DNA of 64,000 bases, from contig CM114271.1 in NCBI GenBank assembly GCA_050084515.1, positions 65,658,001 to 65,722,000 on the forward strand. Reading direction: 5' to 3'. Every line of letters begins with the position of its first letter. Within the stretch, counting starts at the first letter, position 1. The stretch comes from Blasia pusilla. Lineage: Eukaryota > Marchantiophyta > Marchantiopsida > Blasiales. Position numbers and translations under genes: made by a program. Shown here piece after piece: positions 55,741 through 64,000 of this stretch. The notes beneath the pieces are model-generated. The model saw nothing but the letters and a program-made list of their open reading frames with translations, ran no database searches and had not been told where the DNA came from.

Positions 55741-57516
55741 GTAATGCACAAAGTTCATGTGGTAGGATCCTTGGAGGTGGAACATGTCTATTGTCTCCAA
55801 TATGTTCCTCAAATTCCAAGAATTTTCAATTTGAAAAACCTTGAAAGTAAGGCTATACTTCATATGGTTGGGTATTGCTTACAAAATCCAATAATTAGGA
55901 AATATGGAAAAGCTCCTCCGAAGTCTCAAAACAAGCTCATTAGGTCAATGTGTAAAAACTTTCGGAAATGCTTTTGAATGCATTTTACTCCTCATTCATT
56001 ATCTTACTCCTCACACACTTTTTTGGTTTTTTTCCTCTCCAGTTAAGCTATTCACTCAGTTCGTGTTTATTAATTAGTTTCTCTACCACCCCTCTCAAAG
56101 AGGTGCACACTACAAAATTTATCGAGTGGGGTTTAGAAGTTTCAGATTATAACATAAAGTGATAAACATTAAAAACATCATCACATGAAATATTTTTTTT
56201 TCAAATGCGCATTACATATTATTCTCTCTTACACGTAATTAGGTTACATGGCACGTGTGTCCTCGTAGTCGTGGAAGCTTATACGTGCTCAACTTCATCC
56301 CTATCCTCACACGTCGGAACAGAAGATGACGTCCCTCTGCCACTCTGGCAGCACCACTTGGCGGATATCTTTTCGCGACATAAGAAACAATAGAAAATAA
56401 ATAAATAAAATAGAACTAGTGTGTCACGGGCTACACGCTGTTTTACAGAAAATATTCTCTTACTCAATGTAAGAGTTTCTTGTACCCTTGTTCAAAAATA
56501 TTATTGGTAATACGGATTTAGATTACCGTTTCTTAATTAGCGACTGGGTGCACGCATTACGTTGATTACCGTTGCTTAATTAGCGTGCGGCTGCAATGCG
56601 CAGACCCATCTCATGTCAATTCTTCTTCTGGGGCTGTCACAAGTAAGTGAAGTGGTAAAGTGAGGAGTGCACTGAACTGGACTCCATGGATCCTGCCAGT
56701 GAGATCCGGAGCTGTAGCGATGGGTCGGAGTTCAAGTTCCAAGCCTTCAAACGACTAGACTGGACTCCATGGACCCTGGAGCTGTAGCGATGGATCATGG
56801 ATAGGAGTTACAGCTCGAACGCTTCAAATCAAATCGGTGTCAAGCTCGAGCTGCAACGGTAAGCGCGGCGCGGCGCAGGAGTAGCTTGTAAGATTGAGAT
56901 AGCTGATCCAATGCTAGTAAGATTGAGATAGCCGCAGCGTTACTGCCGCACGTACATAAGTAAGTTGCCACTCGCACTTACATCTCGGACTCTCGGAGGA
57001 GCAGGTGGGGTCCAAGTTAGGGTCCGGGGAAGAAATGCTCGGTGGCTGGCTAGTAGCTCTTGACCTGTGAGGGCACTCGTCCTGTGGAAGGATGGTAGTG
57101 CGAATGGATGCGAATTTCTCGAGCTGCACGACAGTGCCACAGCATTCCGGTGGTATTATCGCGTGTGCGATGATCTCCACATGTGCGAAGTCTCATGGAG
57201 ATCACAACAGTGGACTGATCTACTCTTGAAGAAAGCTTCGCTTCCTATTCGAGCAGAGCCGCCACAGAATCATGCGCTGTGAGTTGGAATTACTGATTGA
57301 ACGTAATGTGGACATGAAAGTTCCTTTCGAATCCGAGTTCAGGATTCGCAATCTCAAGATCTAGAAAGAAGCCTTTCAAGAAGAATGTAGCAGTCGGAGT
57401 TCGCGCTTAACATCCACCTCCGACATCCTGAGAGCTATCTACAAGTCAGCAACCATAGTTTTGAATCACGACTCGTGTGCGATAGGGGCGCATCAGTGTT
57501 GAGACATCGGGGAAAC
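55741..57516. other. Upstream region of F-box gene
   Basis: No gene is supported up to the F-box ATG at 57517. A segment starting ACTGGACTCCATGGA, with GGAGCTGTAGCGATGG, is present twice (about 56677-56730 and 56757-56795). A small pol III-like A box (TGGTAAAGTG, near 56650) and B-box-like GTTCAAGTTCC (near 56731) lie there. No TATA box was identified close to the F-box start. Confidence 0.35.
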
Positions 57517-59025
57517 ATGAATCCGGAGGGGGCAGAGTGGCAGGGCAGGTTCCGAGACCTCGACAAGGACGTGCTGGAATGCATACTGAGCCACTTACCG
57601 GCGACAAGCATGCACGTCGGTCGTCTCGTGAATACGGAGTGGAACAAGATCATCTCGTCTCCCAAGTTTTTCCGCGAGCTGTGGATGAAGCGGAGGCCCA
57701 AGGAAACGTGGGTGTACTTGTTCAACGCTGCGGACGACGTGATGTTCTACGACTCCCTGAACAATGTGAGCTACGACTGGAACGAAGATCACAACCCCAT
57801 CACCCCACTCTTCCAATTGCCCTGCGCGAGCGCGAACGGCCTCATCTTCGGCTATGGCTACGACGTGGATTACTGCACGGGAGGAGGGGTGCTGGCCACG
57901 TCCAGTTCCAAGGGGAAGATTTGGGCGTGGAACCCCCTCACCGGCAAGTCCAGGGAGCTCCCGGCGATGGTCAATGCCGATTCGCTGGTGCTCACTTTGA
58001 GTGCCGTGGCCTCCGGTGCCGGCACCGGATCCGGATCTTCGTATTTGCTACTGGTCACGAGCTTCCCGTGCAGCCGGGCGTCCTCGGCGATGGCCATGAC
58101 AGTCGAGATGTACTGCTCCGACTGTGATTCCTGGCAGGTTTTGACGGAATCACTCCTGTTCATGTACCCGGTGGTGGTCCCGCGGTTTCGATACGAGGAC
58201 GGGAAGATTGTTCTTTGGGACCGCTGCCCGACCCCGTGCGGGTCCGATTTCAGCACGGAGAGATCTGGACGGATCGATATCCACCAGCGGTTCGTGAACG
58301 TCGCCGTGTTCTGCACGGACAAGCGCAGGTGGGCTTACTGGTTGGCCAATATGGAGGGGCCAGGCAGCCCCAAGCATCGACGCTCCAGTTGGTGCATGCT
58401 GTTTGAAAGGGACGGTCACTTGGTAGTGTTCGTCGTCGATCGCGACTGTTCCCTGAAATGCCTGGGGGCGCAAATCTGGACGAAGCCGTTGATGGAGAGC
58501 TTGCAGTGTCCCTGGACACTTCTGGCGGCCATGCCGGAGCCCGTGTTCACGAAGTTCTGCGGCGACGATCGCAAGGAGAGGAACCGGATGTACGGCAAAT
58601 TTGACGACTTCCGGCTCCGAGTCGCCGCTGACTGCGCCGCCCCGGAATGCCGCGAAACCCACAGCCAAGACCTCCGCAAAATGCAGTACCAAGAGCGCAT
58701 CCGAGGCTTCCCAGTCGCGGACTCGCTCAACGGCGACAGGCTCGTCCTCATGAGTATCTTCACGCACGAGATCGTCTCGTTCAATTTCGCCAAGCCTCCC
58801 TCCCAAGCGTGGACCTCCTTGACATATCTCGCTTCGCTCTCGGCAAGTCCCGGGATCTGGACTTTCCCGCCCTACAATCCAGGGGCCGACTCCATCGCCA
58901 CGCAGTCCCGAGTATCCTTCTCCCGGGACCTTGCCGCCGATAGCCACTCCAAGATTCTCAAAGTTCTGGGATCAAACAACCTCTCGGGCTTTGCCTTCCA
59001 ACCGCGTCCAGAAATCTATCCGTAG
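57517..59025 (+). CDS. F-box protein, intronless, 502 aa
   Basis: The ATG at 57517 (MNPEGAEWQGRFRDLDKDVL) gives a clean 502-codon frame to TAG at 59025. An upstream in-frame stretch to 57475 has only a GTG and is not used. Residues ~12-55 form an F-box: LDKDVLECILSHLPATSMHV, then RLVNTEWNKIISSPKFFREL. This normally binds Skp1 in an SCF ubiquitin ligase. The remaining ~440 residues look like the beta-strand-rich substrate-binding part of plant F-box/kelch-type proteins (KGKIWAWNPLTGKSRELPAM). No kelch repeats are clearly seen, so that is inferred. Third positions are strongly G/C, unlike the AT-rich flanks. Target and localisation are unknown. It is the best host-gene candidate in the window. 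Confidence 0.88.
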   Translation: MNPEGAEWQGRFRDLDKDVLECILSHLPATSMHVGRLVNTEWNKIISSPKFFRELWMKRRPKETWVYLFNAADDVMFYDSLNNVSYDWNEDHNPITPLFQLPCASANGLIFGYGYDVDYCTGGGVLATSSSKGKIWAWNPLTGKSRELPAMVNADSLVLTLSAVASGAGTGSGSSYLLLVTSFPCSRASSAMAMTVEMYCSDCDSWQVLTESLLFMYPVVVPRFRYEDGKIVLWDRCPTPCGSDFSTERSGRIDIHQRFVNVAVFCTDKRRWAYWLANMEGPGSPKHRRSSWCMLFERDGHLVVFVVDRDCSLKCLGAQIWTKPLMESLQCPWTLLAAMPEPVFTKFCGDDRKERNRMYGKFDDFRLRVAADCAAPECRETHSQDLRKMQYQERIRGFPVADSLNGDRLVLMSIFTHEIVSFNFAKPPSQAWTSLTYLASLSASPGIWTFPPYNPGADSIATQSRVSFSRDLAADSHSKILKVLGSNNLSGFAFQPRPEIYP

Positions 59026-60419
59026 CCTATTTGCTAATGCACTCGTAGCACTGTGAAAATCGTCCGATCCAGACATGCCATGGTCGTCAAGAGCGAGTAA
59101 GCCTATGGGAACCGTTCGATGAAGTGCAAACCTCACCAACGACGTAACAACAGTACCAATCGACGGAGCAGAACGGCATCTCGATGTTTCCGTTCACGTG
59201 AGAATTCGAACTATTTGGGTTGTTGGACTGCAGAAGCTACGGAGTTCATGACTCGGTTTAGATTGGGCGTCTGCATGCAAAGTTGATGTGTGTACGTCGT
59301 ACATAGGCGATTTGATACTAGTATTTTCATTCGCTTTTTGTTGGTTTGGAGAAATGAAAAAAATACTCGTGACTAATTCCAAGACATTATGCGAATGAAA
59401 GTTTATTATGATCTCGGATCTCCCGCATGGAAACGAAAATTACGCGAAATTCTTCGTGTGTAATTTGCATCATAGGTTTTTTCTCTTAAATTTCTTATTT
59501 AAGCATCGGAAAACTCTTGGAAGGAAAAGGAAAACAGCTTTAATGAGAAACCCTATTTCAGCTTGAACTTAGAGTGAAGGGTTTTAAAGTGAAGTGTTCA
59601 TAACTATCTTTGACCTAAAGAGTAACATGTATAAGTGTGGTTGCTCACTTGTGGAGCAAGTGAGCAACCACACTATCAAATTATCACGTGCCCATTTAGA
59701 AAAAAATATTTTAGTTGCTTGTGACATATTTTTTTTAATAAAAAAGGTTAAATTTTTTGCAAATCAAGAATAATATAAGTTAGAAAATAACACACTAATC
59801 ATATCTCTAATGAATCATTTAAAAATTGTCATAATGTGAAGGTTTGAAGATGATCTTGGAATTTGATGTCGTGTTGGCCTAGCTTCTTACTCCATCACGT
59901 GTGTGGTGGAATACCACCTACAATTTGCAAAAAGAATTATACGGGAAATAAAGATATTCATCATTCACCTTAGATATTTTAGAATCTATGCTCCTAATGT
60001 TTTAACATCTTGCTACATAGGTTTTCTATTAATTTAATTAATATTTTTAAATGTGACCTTTTAATAATAAAAAGATTTTAAGACGATAAATATCAATAAT
60101 AGAGGAACCTTAAAAAGATAAGTATCAATAATTTAAAAGTTTAAATTATATAGATTGCATAGATTTGATATAATGGAGAGTTCCGGTATGGAACCCGAGC
60201 CTAAGAAATAGTTGCAAGCAACTCCAAAGTTTTTTCAGAATCTCGCAAGTAAGGAGCGGGCAGCATGGGCTTGAAGTTAGGAGATGTAGTGCAGTTGAAA
60301 AAGGAACATGACCGCGAACGATACGGATTCTATGTTTTTGGACGCTTACCAAGTCTAGAAAATTTTCAGAAATTATTGTGGAGATTTAAAAATCTACAAA
60401 AATAGTTAGAAATAAGTCT
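59026..60419. other. Downstream AT-rich region
   Basis: No gene is supported. A perfect hairpin at 59634-59674 is listed separately. The remainder is AT-rich. Confidence 0.35.
59634..59674. repeat. Perfect 18-bp hairpin with 5-nt loop
   Basis: The left arm AGTGTGGTTGCTCACTTG (59634-59651) and the right arm CAAGTGAGCAACCACACT (59657-59674) are exact reverse complements around TGGAG. No T-run follows directly. It may be a fold-back transposon remnant or a small-RNA precursor. Confidence 0.9.
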
Positions 60420-62735
60420 CTATTCCCAATTTGAGATAAAATATGACCTCTTACATAATTCATGAGCAGAAGAAAAAAAAACTAACCTTAATGCGTAGTA
60501 TGCGCTCTCTTCCCATGGCGGTCTTCTTCTTGTTGACGATGCCTCTTTGGAGGGTTTCTTAGGTGGTGTAATAGTATATAATCTAAGATCTGAACCAATA
60601 TAATCGAATAAATTAAACACAAGTGGAAGAAGGGCAATATTTTTTCAAGTATTACATAGATTTTAGTAATTAAGGATTCAGTTAATTAGCTCTTTCTTTT
60701 TAAACTCTACTAACATAAGAAGTGAGATAATGTTCACGGCCTCATGTTGGTCCCTAGACCGGGTTTCCGCGGTCTGAACTAGGTCCACCTTTCCCGCCAC
60801 GTAAATATAGGTCCACCTAAATATAGGTCCATCGCTCATGCTTGCCACCAGTTTTGTAATCCACCCAAGGAGTCCATTATTTGAAAAATAATTTAAATTC
60901 GATTTATTTAAATCTAAGATTTAAAGAACGATAAATCGAAAACATATTAAGAAAAGAACATCGGACCGGGAGAAACACCTGTCGGTCTGCTAGGCCTGAA
61001 AAGTCCGCTATGTCCTGCAAGTCCGAGAGAGATGGAAGTGCTTGTGACTCGTGAGCCCGAAGCCAAGCGCTGCATGCATGCAATTACGTAGAAGTGAGTT
61101 ACGTACAAGTCTAATTGATTGAATGAAATCGATGGCCCTAATCAGGAGATCTGTAATGGACGGCCTAGGTTCGATGGATACGTCGCCACCACTTACTCGA
61201 TGATATCTGTGGAGAATTTAGGGAGCAGTCTGCAGTCCAATGGCTGCTCGGCGTTTATGAACGTGCAGATGTGCCTCACGACATCCTGCGCGGAGAACAC
61301 GAATTCGGATCTCAATGCTAAGTTTTGGATTTCTATTAGTCAACAACTGCTTCCGGTGATCTTAGGTAGGCCAGCCAGCGACGTGATGATCACAAGGATC
61401 CTGCCGTTGTGCGATTCTGAACTCCATCAATGTCCATCCAGATCTCCACTTTCATCCTGTCACTTACAAGTATTTTTTGGGCCAAATTCAAGTTCGACAC
61501 TGCGTCTTGGATCTCAATCGATCAACAGTTTTCTCTGTTGATCTTAGTCGAGTATCATTTACAACTAGTTCTTGGGCTCGCCTCATGCAGTACATCAAGT
61601 GATATATGAGGGGTAGAAAGTTGAAGCTCATCGGCTCATCTCATCTCTAGTGGTAGAAAGCCGTACGTACGTACATCGAATGCTTCAATGGATTCGTTAA
61701 ATGCTGCTTAACGGGAGCTTAGCTTACTTGAGTGACGTTGAGTCCTAAGCTCCATAAGTTCGTAGAGCGCCGGTTGGTACAAGTAGACCTGGAGCAGCAT
61801 TTAGTCTACAGCCGCAGACGGATGAAGTGTGCACGATATTATAGTGAAATAACCTGCGCATGCATGGACTAGCCACTGTATGGTTTGCGATTTGGCACCA
61901 GTGAGCCACTGACCTTTCTGAACTGGTGAAATACCGTGTCATAATTTTCTTGCGCATCTGTCAGTACGGTGAATGGCCCAAACTTTTCCGACCAGCAGCA
62001 CGCGCTCGGAGCTATATTCTCTGGGCAGTTGGGATAAATGTGCCTTTGTACCTTTCCGAAATAATCCTGCATTAGCGTGAATTATCCGGCCGTCAGTTAT
62101 TGCGACCAGAGAAAATGAATTGATCGTCTGTTCGTTACTCCTACGGCTTCCATCCATCCAAGACGGCATGTAGGCTAATGTAGAGAGAGAATAATCGATA
62201 TATTTAAATATGCGGTTTAAAAAGTGAGAAAAAGGGAGTTACAGTGAACTGCTACCGATATAATAAATTCAACAACCCATAAATAAAATTTTCTTACTCT
62301 CATGTGGAACAGTTGGAATCATCGTCATGAACTTGGAAACCATGAACTACGTCATGGAGAAAAACAAAGGAAATCGAATTTGTAATGACAGAAATTATTT
62401 CGAGCTTTCCTGCAGTAAATTTTCTTACAGTACATACATTTAAAAAAATTATCTCTACTATTTGGAAACATGAAAATATATATGGTTGTTTTTAATTTGT
62501 ACATAAGTTTTTCAAGATTGTCGTTGATATGCACATCTAAAAAAACCTTGTAATTTCTACCTAGAGAAGATTTTTCATAGATAATAATCCTTCCATCCTT
62601 TTCAAAATTCACAAATTTTTTTCTTTGTTTTCTCCCTGCTTTTTATAATCATTCTACCATTCCATTTGGTTTCAGCATTTTGTTAGTATTTATTTTAATT
62701 GAAAGGTATGGGAAACAAAAGAGATGGAGCCTCAC
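60420..62735. other. Intergenic with short weak reading frames
   Basis: Small frames at 60420-60620 (minus), 61119-61541 (plus, no ATG) and 61745-62169 (minus, overlapping pieces) have no known motif and cannot be called genes. The pieces near 61750-62170 could be a decayed gene, since adjacent frames share no stops for short spans. A tandem word AAATATAGGTCCA occurs twice near 60805-60830. Confidence 0.35.
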
Positions 62736-63164
62736 CTTATACACCGCCGCCGTCCAATCGATCGCAGCTTCCATTCCAACCCAGTTTCTCAGACCCTGGA
62801 TGGGAATCATATCCATCAACAGCAGCCACTTTTCCTTTTCGAAATCATCGTTTCCTGCCAGCGCGGCGTCTCTCCTGCGTAAGGCACTCACGCCCCCGTG
62901 AAAGTTTATTTCGTCCCTTGTTATGATCATGCGAGCTTCAGCTAGGAGCTGGTCTGGAGTGAGCGATTCGATGCCACCTTCTTTCAGAATCGGAGATGTT
63001 TCTCCCGTCTCCTGCTCCCATTTCCTCGCCATTTTTCTCAGCTGCTCGAGGAAAATGGGATTGTTCAAAGGATTGGGTTCCACTATTCGGCCGCCTGTTT
63101 CTAGCAAGAATTGTTCGATGTCCAGCAGTAGGACCTCCTCAGGGAATTCAGGTCCGAGTAGCAT
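62736..63164 (-). CDS. First exon of an unknown acidic, leucine-rich protein (partial)
   Basis: I do not recognise the family. The minus-strand ATG at 63164 opens 143 codons (MLLGPEFPEEVLLLDIEQFL) that end exactly at a GTGAG donor (exon end 62736, phase 0) after AAIDWTAAVYK. Reading on meets a stop after about 20 further codons, consistent with an intron. The sequence is amphipathic and acidic, with EQLRKMARKWEQETGETSPI and FEKEKWLLLMDMIPIQGLRN. The frame stays open upstream of the ATG to about 63212, so a longer exon fed by an earlier splice is also possible. The next exon was not found with confidence. Composition is less AT-rich than its surroundings, supporting a real gene. Confidence 0.55.
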
Positions 63165-63212
63165 TTCCTCCGCCTCAGAAACCTCTCCGGCATCACATTG
63201 CAAGCTGGAATC

Positions 63213-64000
63213 CTCATGTCGTTAGGTCCATGAAATGCGCATGTGCTCATTTTGCAAGAATTTCAGGAGAAGTGGGCACCTCTTGTGCCTTATTTTCAAC
63301 TCTACTCATACCTCCCACGATCAAGCTATTTATATTTTAAAGTGGATTCTTCTCGGCGAGGGGCAATAGCTGAGGTTTAACACACCCATCAATTCTTGAG
63401 GACGAGAAACAAATAAGCCAAGAATTTGGGGGCCGGGGTGATTTGCAGTGGTGGGAATAATATTCGTTGCTGAGTGTGGTTTTCCTGAACGCGTGAAGCT
63501 CATATTATGAGTGGTAGCTGGATGGGTCTCTTTATAGGCCTCCACTGATAATACATGGTCTCCTTTGCATAGAAGACAGAGGTGCACGCGGTGGACAGAA
63601 TCCCTCACTCACTATATTGTTGCAATAGTAACATGCAAAGAGGTTCGGCTATGAAATGCGGATTTAGAACATGCGGGAGAGAGTAGTAGGATTATTGGCT
63701 TTTTTGGATTGAGGCAGCAAATATCTCCATGGGGTTTTTTAATTCATCCGTCTCTATTTCTCTCTCCACATATAATCACTTCACACGAACGAAGATACTT
63801 CCAGTTGAATTTGGACATTGGACATTAATCACAAAGAAAATTGTGCACTTACCCCCTTACGACCTTTGCCCAAAAGTTGGGGTCTTTGCCGGTGTTCGCA
63901 TCGCAGCAGTGGAAGATATTCATGATGACGGATTAAGGAGTTTCCAGATCTGGACCTCGACGGACGGTGAAAGGTTGTTGGATCGATCGATATCAGCTAC
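63213..64000. other. Upstream region and right window edge
   Basis: Apart from the TATA candidate described separately, no gene is supported. Upstream ATGs precede the exon at 63164, so the transcript may have a long or spliced leader. A minus-strand frame at 63330-63608 overlaps the promoter and has no known features. Confidence 0.35.
63326..63334 (-). promoter_or_regulatory. TATA box for the minus-strand exon at 62736-63164
   Basis: The minus strand reads TATAAATAG at 63334-63326, a near-consensus plant TATA box about 160 bases upstream of the ATG at 63164. Transcription would be expected to begin some 25-35 bases further on, near 63300. Confidence 0.5.

Noticed and set aside
58150-58947. 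265-codon minus-strand ORF
   Set aside because: Shadow of the F-box gene, caused by its G/C-rich third positions.

Overview
The window looks like nuclear DNA of a land plant, probably a seedless one (bryophyte, lycophyte or fern). This rests on Ty1/copia and Ty3/gypsy retrotransposons of plant type, a Helitron with a Pif1 helicase, hAT elements, a 180-bp satellite, spliced genes and a plant-style F-box gene. I cannot name the species. There are no bacterial operons, rRNA genes or convincing tRNA genes.

From 1 to about 16.3 kb there are three partial copies of an unfamiliar DNA element. The unit has a coiled-coil/acidic gene on the minus strand, a tandem array of ~66-bp repeats each holding an imperfect palindrome (CAACCCGTCGG/CCGACGGGTTG), and a divergent plus-strand gene for a zinc-finger, DDE-transposase-like protein. 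Unit 1 (1-1577) is cut by the window edge and by a copia fragment. Units 2 (8343-12127) and 3 (12128-16205) lie head to tail. Between units 1 and 2 sit a truncated copia element (1577-2626) and a truncated gypsy element (gypsy-1, about 2745-8343).

From 16.2 to 22.75 kb there is a degraded hAT (DUF659-type) transposase gene followed by about 21 copies of a 180-bp satellite with visible higher-order structure.

From 23.45 to 35 kb lies gypsy-2, the most interesting feature. It is a Ty3/gypsy element whose pol region carries a DNA cytosine-5 methyltransferase domain between protease and reverse transcriptase, and whose integrase ends in a PHD finger. All of its frames are broken. A solo LTR of the gypsy-1 family is inserted in its integrase with a 4-bp target duplication.

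From 35.1 to 49.2 kb there are a broken unknown gene with a zinc-binding motif (minus strand), a 225-bp hAT-type MITE with an 8-bp target duplication, a GC-rich orphan ORF, and a minus-strand Helitron split by a nearly complete copia element (41457-46433).

From 49.2 to 64 kb the DNA is mostly AT-rich intergenic sequence with small repeats: a purine-rich minisatellite, a putative mini-Helitron and several hairpins. It contains the two likeliest host genes, an intact intronless F-box gene (57517-59025, plus) and the first exon of an unknown gene with a TATA box (62736-63164, minus).

Most of the window is therefore nested and decayed transposons. The only long, clean, host-like coding sequence is the F-box gene.
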